Under the pieces are notes generated by a model that was not told the origin of the DNA, ran no database searches, and saw only the letters and a list, made by a program, of their open reading frames with translations. DNA of 64,000 nucleotides. Source: Bog-473 sp963706555. Its GTDB lineage: Bacteria > Actinomycetota > Acidimicrobiia > Acidimicrobiales > RAAP-2. Shown piece after piece: positions 34,936 to 44,275 of this stretch. The stretch's first letter is position 1, and each line of letters opens with the position of its first letter. The stretch is from positions 2,976,001 through 3,040,000 of the forward strand of contig OY970164.1 in assembly GCA_963706555.1 (NCBI GenBank). The letters run 5' to 3'. Made by a program: the position numbers and the translations under genes.

Positions 34936-35586
34936 ATGGTCGAGAACGGGACTGACCCGATCAATGAGCTCGCAGTCAGCCCGGCGAAGACCAAGAAAGG
35001 CGCGCGGCGAAGAGCCGAGATCATGGCGGCGGCCGCAGACCTTTTCCGCGCACGCGGCTTTCGCGCCACCAGCCTCGACGACATCGGAGCGGTGGCCGGC
35101 GTCAGCGGGCCGGCGATCTACCGCTACTTCAAGAACAAGCACGAGCTCCTGTCGGTGTTGGTCGAAGAGGCCGCCATCACGTGGCGGGCGACGGTGGACG
35201 AGGTCCTCAACCGGGACACTCCACCGCTCGTGACCCTCGAGTGCCTGATCGAGGCCGCCGTCACGCTGGAGCTGGCGAGCGGGAACCTGCGCTCGGTGTA
35301 CCAGCAAGAATTCCGCATGCTCGATGACGCAGATCGGAGGCGGGTGGCGCGCATCGACCGGGTGACGATGGCCGAATGGGTGAACCTGCTGTGCGAAGTT
35401 CGGCCCACGCTCACCGACGAGGAGGCGCGGGCCGCCGTCATGATGATCGACGGACTGTTGCGTTCGGTGTCGTCGTGGCATACCAGCATCGAGCCCGATC
35501 GCTTGGCCCGGGTCATGAAGGACATGGCGCTCGGCGGATTGTTGGCGCTGGGCCAGGCTCCCGCTGTGGCCATGGAGCCAGCGTGA
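34936..35586 (+). CDS. TetR/AcrR-family transcriptional regulator
   Basis: 216 residues. The N-terminal HTH (about 18-65) shows RRRAEIMAAAADLFRARGF, SLDDIGAVAGVSGPAIYRYF and KNKHELL; the rest is the helical ligand domain with a YQQEFRML stretch. ATG 34936 follows GAGGGGCTGAGGA. First gene of a + strand operon for acyl-CoA metabolism, 26 nt before the acyl-CoA dehydrogenase, and divergent from the LLM/decarboxylase-like pair. Probably a repressor responding to an acyl-CoA or the parent acid. Confidence 0.9.
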   Translation: MVENGTDPINELAVSPAKTKKGARRRAEIMAAAADLFRARGFRATSLDDIGAVAGVSGPAIYRYFKNKHELLSVLVEEAAITWRATVDEVLNRDTPPLVTLECLIEAAVTLELASGNLRSVYQQEFRMLDDADRRRVARIDRVTMAEWVNLLCEVRPTLTDEEARAAVMMIDGLLRSVSSWHTSIEPDRLARVMKDMALGGLLALGQAPAVAMEPA

Positions 35587-35612
35587 TTCCTCCGAACCGT
35601 GGGGCCTGACCG

Positions 35613-36821
35613 ATGGGGTCGAACGAAGTCGAGGACGAAGACCAGTTTCGTCGCGAAGCTCTGGCGTTTCTCGAAGCGACGGTCCCCAAGAAGGGAGTTC
35701 GGACAGGGCTGACCTCGAGCGGGGTCACGCGGGCGAAGGAATTTCAGGCATGCCTGGCCGAGGCCGGCTTCGCCGGTATCACCTGGCCCCGTCGCTATGG
35801 CGGACGCGGTCTTCCCGCGCGTTTCCAACGGATCTTCGACCGCGAGGCCCGTGCCTTTCAACTTCCGCCCCGCGCCCTCGAGATCGGCCTCGGCATGTGC
35901 GGTCCGACGATCCTCGCTCACGGAAACGAGGAACAGAAACTCGCGTTCATCCCGCCCCTCCTGCGGGGTGAACACGTCTGGTGCGAGCTTTTCAGCGAGC
36001 CCGGTGCCGGCTCGGACCTGGCCAGCGTGCAGACGCGAGCCTTGCGCGACGGCGACACGTGGGTCCTTGACGGACAGAAGGTTTGGACCTCCGGTGCGCA
36101 ACACAGTGATTACGCCGCCTGCCTGGCGCGCACGGATCCGGCGCGGCCCAAGCGCGAAGGCATCACCATGCTCATCGTCGACATGCGGGCACCGGGCATA
36201 TCGGTACGCCCTCTCCGACAGATGACCGGCGACGCGCAGTTCAACGAGGTCTTCTTGGATGGGGTCCGTGTGCCGGTGGAGAACGCGGTGGGGGAGACCC
36301 ACGGGGGGTGGAGGGTGGCCCGCGCCATGCTGGCCTTCGAACGCCAGGCGCTCAGCACAATGGGATCCGGGGGCGGCGGCAAGGGCGGGTTCAACGCGCT
36401 CGTCGCGTCTGCGCAGGCGCGCCAGGTCGCCGACCAACCCCAGGTGCGTCAACAACTCGCTGCGTTGCGCATCCGTCAGATGGTCTTGCGGTACCTGGGC
36501 GAGTTCGAGGCGTCCAAGCGGAAGAAGGGCACCAGCGTGGGGGGCGAGGCTTCCCTCCTCAAACTGGCCATGGCGCGCCTCGTGCAGGACACCGCCGAGG
36601 TGGCGGTGAGCATCGCCGGGATGGGTGCCGCCGCGTGGAATGCGTCCGACGTCCAAGGGGGACGCTGGTGTGCCCAGCTACTGAGCGCACAATCGGCCTC
36701 GATCGGCGGCGGGACCAATGAGATCGTGCGCAACGTCATCGCGGAACAAGTTCTGGGCTTGCCGCGCGAGGAGGAAGTGGACATCTTCGCGCCTCCCTCC
36801 CGGGGAACTTCGGCGCCATGA
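35613..36821 (+). CDS. Acyl-CoA dehydrogenase family protein
   Basis: 402-residue FAD-dependent dehydrogenase introducing an alpha-beta double bond in an acyl-CoA. Characteristic segments: CELFSEPGAGSDLASVQTRA (flavin and substrate loop), VLDGQKVWTSGAQHSD, and C-terminal SIGGGTNEIVRNVIAEQVLG. The C-terminal GGGTNEI stretch replaces the EGT-E catalytic form, as in several FadE proteins of sterol or branched-acid pathways where the base is elsewhere. Overlaps the next gene by ATGA. Confidence 0.92.
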   Translation: MGSNEVEDEDQFRREALAFLEATVPKKGVRTGLTSSGVTRAKEFQACLAEAGFAGITWPRRYGGRGLPARFQRIFDREARAFQLPPRALEIGLGMCGPTILAHGNEEQKLAFIPPLLRGEHVWCELFSEPGAGSDLASVQTRALRDGDTWVLDGQKVWTSGAQHSDYAACLARTDPARPKREGITMLIVDMRAPGISVRPLRQMTGDAQFNEVFLDGVRVPVENAVGETHGGWRVARAMLAFERQALSTMGSGGGGKGGFNALVASAQARQVADQPQVRQQLAALRIRQMVLRYLGEFEASKRKKGTSVGGEASLLKLAMARLVQDTAEVAVSIAGMGAAAWNASDVQGGRWCAQLLSAQSASIGGGTNEIVRNVIAEQVLGLPREEEVDIFAPPSRGTSAP

Positions 36822-38938
36822 GGACTGAGGCACCCCTGGGTGATCTCCGCGTCGTCGAGATCGGCCACTACGTCGCGGCCCCCTACGCCGCCACGCTGTT
36901 CGCTGACCAGGGAGCGGAGGTCATCAAGATCGAGCGGCCCGGCGGGGATCCCTACCGCCGGGAGCCGGCGCGGTTCGCCGCATGGAATCGTGGCAAAAGG
37001 TGCATGGAGCTCGACCTCGCGTCGACGGAGGGCCGGGCCGAGGCATTGGGCGTCATCAGCGGCGCCGATGTGGTGGTCGAGAACCTCCGCCCGGGAGCGA
37101 TGGAGCGACTCGGACTGTCGACCGACTCGCTGCGGGAGCGCCAGCCCCGCCTGGTGACCTGCTCGATATCCGCCTTCGGAAGTTCCGGCCCGTCGCGCCA
37201 CGATCCGGGCTGGGAGCCTCTCGTCCACGCCCGAGCCGGGGCACAGCAGGGCGTATTCACGGGGGACGAGCCGATCTGGCTGCCGTTCCCGATGGCCAGT
37301 GTGGCGGCAGCTCTCTTGGCCGTCATCGGCATCGGTGCCGCCCTCGTGAAACGGGAGACCACCGCGTACGGCCAGCACGTCGAGACTTCACTGTTCGAAG
37401 CGTTGCTCTACCTGAACGCCGGGCCGGTGTTCCACCGGCCCGGACACCGGCCCCGGGTAATTCGTCAAACCCGCTCGCCGATACTGCACACGTACGCGAC
37501 CAGCGATGGCCGCGGCATGCAGATCAATCTGAGCGGCACCGAACGCTGGCGTGAAGTGGTCCGCCTGATCGAGCTCGATGATGACGATGGACTCGATTTT
37601 TCCGATGTGGCGTCCCTGGCCAAGCTCAGCGACCGGGAATGGTGCGACCGGATGCGGGGAGAGCTGGGCCGGCGCTTTGCCGAGCGTACGGCCGATGAGT
37701 GGGAAGAGGCACTCCTGCGTACGCCCGCGGCCGTGGCCAAATGCTGCACGCTCGAGGAGTGGGTGGCGCACGCGCAGGTGAAGGCCAACGACGTGCTATC
37801 CCCCGATGGCCTCGTCGGTCCACCGCTGCGTATGCGCACCGGAGAGCCGGCCAGGGTCCGCCCGCGCCATGGGGGGGAGAACGGCGCGTTGGCTGGTCAC
37901 CGGGTGATCGACTTGTCGAGTTTCTGGGCCGGCCCCCTTGCCGCCCGCTTCTTGGCCGAGCTCGGTGCAGACGTCGTCAAGGTCGAACCCCCCGGGGGTG
38001 AGGGCGCGTTCCAGCTGACGCCCGTCCTCCCCAACATCTACATGGATGCCAATCGATCGAAGCGGGGCGTCACACTTGATGTCCGCTGCGACGAGGATCG
38101 ACGGCGTCTGTTCGATCTCGTCGCCGCAGCCGATGTGGTCGTCGAGAACGCCGTGGCGGGCACGTGGGAGCATCTCGGACTCGACGGGGAGCACTTGCGC
38201 GCCGCCAACCCGAACCTGCTTTACGCCCGGGCGAAGGGATTCGGCCTCCACGGCCCGATGGCTTCCCGGCCCTCATTCGACTACGTCGTCCAAGCGGCGA
38301 CCGGCATGGAGATGACCCAGGGCGGTGGGCGCGCCCAGCCGGTCAATTTCACGGCGAACGACTACGGAACAGGTCTCCACATGGCGGCGGGCATCGTCCT
38401 CGCACTCTTGGTCCGGCTTCGGGGAACACTCGTCTCGACGGTTGAAGCCTCCCTTATGACGACGGCGACCGTCTTTCAATCCGAGCACGTCGCCCAACTC
38501 GCCATGCATGGTGCGCGTCGCGACGACGTGGGTGACGATCTCAAGGGCCCCTCGGCTCCCTGCCGCCTCTACCAGGCCGAAGACGGTTGGATCGTCGTGT
38601 GTGCCGTCACCGGGGAGCAGCGTCACGCCCTGCGCGATGCGCTGGGGCTCACCGAGCTCTCGGTGGAGGCGGCCTCGCCGGTGCTCGGATCCCTGACGGT
38701 CGATGCCGCGTGCTCGCTCCTGCTCTCCCGGCACGTGCCGGTGGCCGTCAGTGTCCACCCCAACGCGGTGCTCGACGACAAAGAGGTGCAGGGCCGGGAC
38801 CTGTTGATCACGGTGCGCCATCCGACCGCCGGACCGTATGTACAGGTCGGGATCCCCCTGCAGCTCTCGGTGGACCGGGCGGCCGTCAAGGGCCCGGCGC
38901 CATCTCCGGGGAGATCGGGAAAAAGGGCACGCTGGTGA
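36818..38938 (+). CDS. Double-domain CaiB/BaiF-family CoA-transferase
   Basis: 706 residues with two class III CoA-transferase domains in tandem: about 1-345 (LGDLRVVEIGHYVAAPYAAT; GAEVIKIERPGGDP) and about 355-700 (LAGHRVIDLSSFWAGPLAAR; GADVVKVEPPGGEG). The second domain has NDYGTGLHMAAGI with the expected aspartate. In the first domain the corresponding stretch reads LPFPMASVAAALLA without Asp, so only half of the interlocked dimer-like active sites may be catalytic. The gene overlaps its neighbours by 4 nt on both sides (ATGA and GTGA). Confidence 0.88.
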   Translation: MRTEAPLGDLRVVEIGHYVAAPYAATLFADQGAEVIKIERPGGDPYRREPARFAAWNRGKRCMELDLASTEGRAEALGVISGADVVVENLRPGAMERLGLSTDSLRERQPRLVTCSISAFGSSGPSRHDPGWEPLVHARAGAQQGVFTGDEPIWLPFPMASVAAALLAVIGIGAALVKRETTAYGQHVETSLFEALLYLNAGPVFHRPGHRPRVIRQTRSPILHTYATSDGRGMQINLSGTERWREVVRLIELDDDDGLDFSDVASLAKLSDREWCDRMRGELGRRFAERTADEWEEALLRTPAAVAKCCTLEEWVAHAQVKANDVLSPDGLVGPPLRMRTGEPARVRPRHGGENGALAGHRVIDLSSFWAGPLAARFLAELGADVVKVEPPGGEGAFQLTPVLPNIYMDANRSKRGVTLDVRCDEDRRRLFDLVAAADVVVENAVAGTWEHLGLDGEHLRAANPNLLYARAKGFGLHGPMASRPSFDYVVQAATGMEMTQGGGRAQPVNFTANDYGTGLHMAAGIVLALLVRLRGTLVSTVEASLMTTATVFQSEHVAQLAMHGARRDDVGDDLKGPSAPCRLYQAEDGWIVVCAVTGEQRHALRDALGLTELSVEAASPVLGSLTVDAACSLLLSRHVPVAVSVHPNAVLDDKEVQGRDLLITVRHPTAGPYVQVGIPLQLSVDRAAVKGPAPSPGRSGKRARW

Positions 38939-39935
38939 AGATCGACACCGGGATCGGATCGAACCTCGATGCTGTTCCCACTCCGCGGCCTCGGCGGAAA
39001 AGGCCGGCCTCGATTGCCTCTGGGCCTCCGAGACGGTGAACGATCCGTTTCTCACGCTGGCCCTGGCGGCCGAGCACACGGCGGACGTCTTGCTCGGTAC
39101 GTCGATCGCTATCGCCTTTGCCCGCAATCCGATGAGCCTGGCCTACACGACGAACCAAATTCAGGAATACTCGCGCGGCCGCTTGATCGTGGGTCTGGGT
39201 TCGCAGGTGAAGGGGCACATCGAGCGCCGGTTCAGCTCTGAGTGGTCCCGGCCCGCGGCGCGCATGCGCGAGTACGTGCTCGCGTTGCGGGCCATCTGGT
39301 CATCCTTCAACGACGGTGTGCCCCTTGACGTGCAAGGGGAGTTCTACACGCACACACTGATGACCCCCCTCTTCGCACCACGACCGCATGACATGGGCGC
39401 CCCGCGTGTCTTCCTCGCCGCCGTGGGGGAATTGATGACCGAGGTTGCAGGCGAGGTGGCCGACGGTGTCATCACCCATGGGTTCTCCAGTGCACGCTAC
39501 GTGCGGGAGGTGACGCTGCCGGCCCTCGAACGCGGGCTCCGGAAGGCGGGGCGCACCCGCGCCGACATAGAAATGACCTGCCCCGGGTTCATCGCCGTGG
39601 CCGATTCAGAGGAGAAGCTCGCGAAGGCACGTGCCGCCATGCGCCGACAAGTGGCGTTCTATGGTTCGACACCCGCCTACCTCCCGGTCCTCGAGGTGCA
39701 CGGGTGGGGCGATCTGCAGCCGCAGCTCTACGACTGCTCCAAACGGGGAGCGTGGGACGATATGGCCCGGCTGGTGGACGACGAGATTCTCGACACCCTC
39801 ACGATCGTGACGACGCCTGCGCTGGTGGCGGGCGAGGTGGCCCGGCGCTATGGCGGACTGGCGGATCGGATCAACGTGGCGTGGTGGCGCAAGGAGTGGT
39901 GGCCGGCCGTCGAGGTGGAGCTCCGTTCGCTATGA
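38935..39935 (+). pseudogene. LLM class F420-dependent oxidoreductase, frameshifted near its start
   Basis: GTG 38935 (GTGA overlap with the previous stop) begins VKIDTGIGSNLDAV, the usual N-terminus of TIGR03617-type LLM proteins. After about 12 codons the continuation HSAASAEKAGLDCLWASET lies in another frame, and from there the remaining roughly 318 residues are intact to 39935. The span of 1001 nt is 3x333+2, so one base missing at about 38973-38976 explains it. Without repair the protein could only start much later. The tightly coupled operon position argues that the gene is or was functional. Confidence 0.85.
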
Positions 39936-41158
39936 ACGACGTGGAGGGGTTCGTCGCATCGGGGTTCGAACGTGTCGCCGAGTTGCTGGGGCAAGGCGCA
40001 ATCGTCAATGTCGGCGGGCGGGAGCGCACCGCCGATCTCGGAGCGGGGGGAGGCGCCTTTGCCGCATTCGTCGATGGTGAGCGGGTCGTCGACGTCTGGG
40101 CGGGCTTCGCCCGGCCGCAACAGCCATGGGCGGAGGACACCCGTGCGGTCGTCATGTCGGCGACGAAGGGTCTCACCACGCTGTGTGCCCACGTCCTCTC
40201 TGACCGGGCTCAGCTCGACCTCGATCTCCCCGTCGTGGCGTACTGGCCCGAGTTCGGGGCCGCGGGGAAGGAGGGAACGACCGTCCGGCAGATGTTGAGC
40301 CATCAGTCCGGAGCAATCGGATTGCCCGAACCCGCTCGCATCCTGTCCTGGGACGGCGCAGGCTGGGACGATACGGTGGCCATCGCTGCCGCCTTGGCGT
40401 CCGCCTCACCGTCCTGGGTGCCTGGGAGCAAACACGGCTACCACGGCGTCACATTCGGGTGGCTGATCGGCGAGCTCGTACGCCGCGTCTCGGGGAAGAG
40501 CCTCGGCACCTTCTTCCGGGAAGAGGTCGCACTGCCGTTGGGCCTCGAATGTGACATCGGGACACCACTCGAGCGGCAGCGCACAGTGGCGAAGGTGATC
40601 GAATGGACCCACTCGACGTCACACCGGAGCACCCTGACCGCGATCGACCCGGACTCACGGGCGGGCCGTTCGGTGCTTGCAGGGCCCGAGGGAAACCTGT
40701 TCGCCGACCAGCACGGCGCGCCTCGATTCGCGGATTTCATGAACCTCTCCGCCGTGAAGGGCGCAGAGATAGGTGCCCTCGGCGCGACGGCGACGGCCCG
40801 TGGGTTGGCCCGCCTCTACGCAGCGTTGGCGCAGGGCGAGGACCTCGTCTCACGGGCCTCGGTCGATGACTTCAGGGAGGAACAGGTGTGTGGTCGCGAC
40901 GCAGTGATGGGTGTCCCGACACGCTGGGCGGTCGGTTACACGCGTGAGGCACCCGCACTCGTGCCCGGTGCACCCCGGCAACACGGTCCCAACGATGAGG
41001 CGTTCGGGCACATGGGTGCCGGTGGGCAGATCGGATTCGCCGATCCGGTTGCGGGCGTCGGCTGTGGGTTCGTGCGCAGTCACCTCGAGCATCAGGCCAT
41101 GCCGCTTATGGGCGCTGTTCTTGTCGACGCGCTCTATCAGTGCCTGGGCACGCAATGA
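39932..41158 (+). CDS. Serine hydrolase of the beta-lactamase/esterase (class C-like) family
   Basis: 408 residues. The nucleophile motif SxxK is MSATKG (Ser76, Lys79), a YHGVTFG segment sits at the YxN position, and GHMGAGGQIG is at the HxG/KTG position. These are the marks of EstB-type esterases and related hydrolases rather than resistance beta-lactamases. No signal peptide, so cytoplasmic. Coupled to the preceding LLM gene by ATGA and followed after 15 nt by an acyl-CoA synthetase: hydrolysis of an ester or lactone could feed acid to the synthetase. Confidence 0.88.
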   Translation: MNDVEGFVASGFERVAELLGQGAIVNVGGRERTADLGAGGGAFAAFVDGERVVDVWAGFARPQQPWAEDTRAVVMSATKGLTTLCAHVLSDRAQLDLDLPVVAYWPEFGAAGKEGTTVRQMLSHQSGAIGLPEPARILSWDGAGWDDTVAIAAALASASPSWVPGSKHGYHGVTFGWLIGELVRRVSGKSLGTFFREEVALPLGLECDIGTPLERQRTVAKVIEWTHSTSHRSTLTAIDPDSRAGRSVLAGPEGNLFADQHGAPRFADFMNLSAVKGAEIGALGATATARGLARLYAALAQGEDLVSRASVDDFREEQVCGRDAVMGVPTRWAVGYTREAPALVPGAPRQHGPNDEAFGHMGAGGQIGFADPVAGVGCGFVRSHLEHQAMPLMGAVLVDALYQCLGTQ

Positions 41159-41173
41159 GGGAGGCCCCACGCA

Positions 41174-42721
41174 ATGTACGCCGCTAGGCACGCCGCACTT
41201 CATCCCGAGAAGCCGGCCATCATCATGGCGACGAGCGGCGAAGTGGTGACCTTTGCCGCCTACGAGGCCGGGGCGAACCAGGCGGCCCACCTCCTGCGGG
41301 AGACGGGCGTTCGTCGCCGCGACCACGTTGCCATCTTCATGGACAACGAGCCACGCATGCTGATCACCGAGGGAGGCGCGGAACGCTCGGGAGCGCTCTT
41401 CACGTGCATCAACTCCTACCTCTCAGCTGAAGAGGTGGCGTACATCATCAACGATTCACAAGCGAAGATCGTGATGACGGCGGCGTCCAAGGCCGACGTG
41501 GCGCAACGGCTCCCCGACCTCTGCCCGAACGTCGAGCGCTGGGTGATGGCGGGAGGTGCGCCGGGCGGACCGTTCGAGGAGTGGGGGGAGGCGGTCGACC
41601 GCCAGTCCACCGACCCGATCGCCGACGAGGAGCTCGGGGCGCCGATGCTGTACTCCTCAGGTACAACGGGCCGGCCCAAGGGCATCCTGCGCCCCCTCGC
41701 CCACGCCCACCCGGGTGACCGTCTGCCGGGAGGGGAAGGCATTGCCGCACTCTGGGGGTTTCGTGAGGGAATGGTGTATTTGTCGCCTGCGCCGCTCTAT
41801 CACACAGCTCCGCAGGTCAGCGTCTCGCTGACCCTCCGCCAGGGTGCGACGGCGGTGGTGATGGAGCACTTCGACGCCGGCCAGTTCCTCGAAGTGGTGG
41901 GTCTGTACCGCGTGACGCACTCCCAGGTCGTCCCGACGATGTTCTCCCGCCTGCTCAAGCTGCCTGCTCCCGTGCGGAAGGCGGCCGATCTCTCCTCGCT
42001 CGAGAAGGTCATTCACGCCGCTGCGCCGTGCCCGGTCGCGGTCAAAGAGCAGATGATCGAGTGGTTCGGGCCGATCATCGTGGAGTACTACGCCGCGACG
42101 GAAGGGAACGGTTGCACCTACTGCAATTCCGAGGACTGGTTGGCCCACAAGGGAACGGTCGGTCGGGCCGTTCTGGGCCAGGTCCTCATCCTGCACGACG
42201 ATGGAACCCCCTGTGCCACGGGGACGCCGGGAACGGTCTGGTTCCGGGGCGCCACCAGCTTCGAGTATTTCAACGATGAAGCCAAGACAGCGGCGTCACG
42301 CAACGCCGAAGGTGATACGAGCACGGTGGGCGATGTGGGCTACCTCGACGAGAACGGGTATCTCTTCCTCACCGATCGCAAGACCCACATGATTATCTCG
42401 GGTGGTGTGAACATCTACCCGCAGGAGGCGGAGAACCTCCTTGTCACTCACCCCAAAGTCATGGACGCAGCTGTCATCGGCGTGCCCGACGACGACCTGG
42501 GCGAGGCCGTCAAGGCCGTCGTGCAACCGGTACCCGGGATCGAGCCGGACGCAGGTCTCGAGCAGGAGCTCATCGCCTTCTGCCGGGAGCATCTGGCCCA
42601 TTTCAAATGCCCGCGTTCTGTCGACTTCGAAGCAGAGCTGCCGCGGCTCCCCACGGGCAAGTTGTACAAGTTGCCGTTACGCGACCGGTATTGGGGTGAT
42701 CACACAACGCGGATCGTGTGA
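41174..42721 (+). CDS. AMP-dependent acyl-CoA synthetase
   Basis: 515-residue adenylate-forming enzyme. Loop LYSSGTTGRPKGILR is at about 158-172, TDRKTHMIISGGVNIYPQE is the hinge, and PTGKLYKLPLRD holds the terminal catalytic lysine. ATG 41174 is chosen, with a GAGGGAGG site just upstream. Last gene of the TetR-headed operon, so it probably activates the acid that the dehydrogenase and CoA-transferase of the same operon process. Confidence 0.9.
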   Translation: MYAARHAALHPEKPAIIMATSGEVVTFAAYEAGANQAAHLLRETGVRRRDHVAIFMDNEPRMLITEGGAERSGALFTCINSYLSAEEVAYIINDSQAKIVMTAASKADVAQRLPDLCPNVERWVMAGGAPGGPFEEWGEAVDRQSTDPIADEELGAPMLYSSGTTGRPKGILRPLAHAHPGDRLPGGEGIAALWGFREGMVYLSPAPLYHTAPQVSVSLTLRQGATAVVMEHFDAGQFLEVVGLYRVTHSQVVPTMFSRLLKLPAPVRKAADLSSLEKVIHAAAPCPVAVKEQMIEWFGPIIVEYYAATEGNGCTYCNSEDWLAHKGTVGRAVLGQVLILHDDGTPCATGTPGTVWFRGATSFEYFNDEAKTAASRNAEGDTSTVGDVGYLDENGYLFLTDRKTHMIISGGVNIYPQEAENLLVTHPKVMDAAVIGVPDDDLGEAVKAVVQPVPGIEPDAGLEQELIAFCREHLAHFKCPRSVDFEAELPRLPTGKLYKLPLRDRYWGDHTTRIV

Positions 42722-42936
42722 GCAATTCGCAATGTCCTCAGTGCGTGAGGAGCCCGTGAACAGGACGCCGGTCACCCGTGACCGCCACCGGGTGTGCGGC
42801 CGACGCCACCGATGGCGGTCCGCGGCCATGACGGGCTCCTTGCCAACGCGTTGATTGCTATGGTCACATGCGCCACTCGGCACTCGCCACGCGTCATGAG
42901 CCACGTGCATCGGAACCACGCCGGATCGGAGTCCCC

Positions 42937-44193
42937 ATGACCGAAACGTCCGACCGCCCCGTCGTTGACTACGACCACTATTCCCATGAGCACGCGCTGC
43001 ATGCGACCGAAGAGGAACGGGTGCTGCGCCTGACGTGTCCGGCGGCGTGGTCCGAGAGCTCCGGCGGGTTCTGGGTGCTCTCCTCCTACGACTTGGTCAC
43101 CAGGGCGTTGCGCGACCACGAGACGTTCTCGTCAGCGAAATACCTCGACCAGAACGGCGAGCCCCACAATGGCGTCACCATCCCGCCGTCGCAGGGCTTC
43201 AAGATCGTGCCGACCGAGACGGATCCTCCCGAGTGGAACGGCTACCGCCGGATTCTCAACCCCGTCTTTGCCCCGGCTGCGGTCGAACGGCTCGAGCCCC
43301 TGATCCAATCCATCACCACCGATGTGGTCGATGGGGTCATCGAACGGGGTGAGGTGGATCTAGTGCTCGAGGTGATCAATCCGATCACCGCGCTGATCAC
43401 CTTGCATATCCTCGGGTTGCCGCTGGCCGAATGGCATGCCTTTGCCAGCCCGATTCACGAGATCACGTACAGCCCGGTGGGGACGCCCGAATTCGACCGG
43501 GCCGTCGAGGGGATCGCTGACATCCTGGAGCGATTCCGACGGGCCATCACCGCACACAGGGCGGAGCGGCGTGACGACCTCATCAGCTACATGATCGAAT
43601 CCGCGATCGATGAGGTGCCCCTCGGTGACGACGTCCTGGTCGATCTGTGCTTTCAAATTCTCGCCGGGGGCGTCGACACCACCACAGGCCTTCTCGGGAG
43701 CACCTTCGTCTACCTCGACGAGCACCCATCGGAGCGCACACGCCTCATGGGCGACCCGGTATTGCTCAGGATCGCGACCGAAGAGTTCCTGCGTGCTTTC
43801 GCGCCGCTCCCGTCGAATGCGCGGACCGTCATGACCGAGGTGGAGTTCGGAGGGCAACGGTTGTGCCCCGGCGAGCGGGTGCTTGCCTTGTTCGCCTCCG
43901 CCAACCGGGACGCCACGATCTTCGAAGATCCTGACATCGTCAAACTCGACCGGTTCCCCAACCGCCACGCCTCCTTCGGCATCGGCATTCACCGCTGCCT
44001 GGGCTCCAACCTCGCCCGGGCCATGTTCCGCACGATCGTGACGGAGGTGCTCACGCGCATGGCTGACTACCGGATCGTCGAGGACGGTGCCGAGAGGTAC
44101 ACGTCCATCGCCTTGGTGAACGGCTTCGTCAGTATCAAAGCGACGTTCACGCCGGGCCAACGCAGCGCAGGCCTGACTGCGGGCCGCCGCTGA
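42937..44193 (+). CDS. Cytochrome P450
   Basis: 418-residue soluble bacterial P450. I-helix LAGGVDTTTG, ExxR in EEFLR, and the heme loop FGIGIHRCLGSNLAR with the axial cysteine. ATG 42937 is preferred over ATG 42868: the extra 23 residues would be encoded by repeat-like sequence (CACTCGGCACTCG at 42874, also found after the gene ending at 15425) and have no P450 character. No ferredoxin or ferredoxin reductase gene is adjacent. It resembles the CYP families found in actinobacterial steroid or terpenoid catabolism in general layout only. Confidence 0.92.
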   Translation: MTETSDRPVVDYDHYSHEHALHATEEERVLRLTCPAAWSESSGGFWVLSSYDLVTRALRDHETFSSAKYLDQNGEPHNGVTIPPSQGFKIVPTETDPPEWNGYRRILNPVFAPAAVERLEPLIQSITTDVVDGVIERGEVDLVLEVINPITALITLHILGLPLAEWHAFASPIHEITYSPVGTPEFDRAVEGIADILERFRRAITAHRAERRDDLISYMIESAIDEVPLGDDVLVDLCFQILAGGVDTTTGLLGSTFVYLDEHPSERTRLMGDPVLLRIATEEFLRAFAPLPSNARTVMTEVEFGGQRLCPGERVLALFASANRDATIFEDPDIVKLDRFPNRHASFGIGIHRCLGSNLARAMFRTIVTEVLTRMADYRIVEDGAERYTSIALVNGFVSIKATFTPGQRSAGLTAGRR

Positions 44194-44275
44194 ACGGGTC
44201 GGAAAACGCACTTCGGCGCGAGCCTCGGTAGGATCAGCGGCCCATTCTGTCTGCGCAAATTGTAAGGAGCGATCG

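Noticed and set aside
28380..38985. Programmed frameshifting in the P450 and LLM genes
   Set aside because: No slippery heptamer or following pseudoknot-like structure was seen at either place, and neither family is known to use it.
39932..41158. Beta-lactamase resistance gene
   Set aside because: There is no signal peptide, the motifs match esterase-type SxxK hydrolases, and the gene is embedded in an acyl-CoA operon.
42868..42936. N-terminal extension of the P450 from ATG 42868
   Set aside because: The codons are repeat-like DNA shared with an intergenic hairpin, there is no ribosome-binding site, and the P450 fold begins after ATG 42937.
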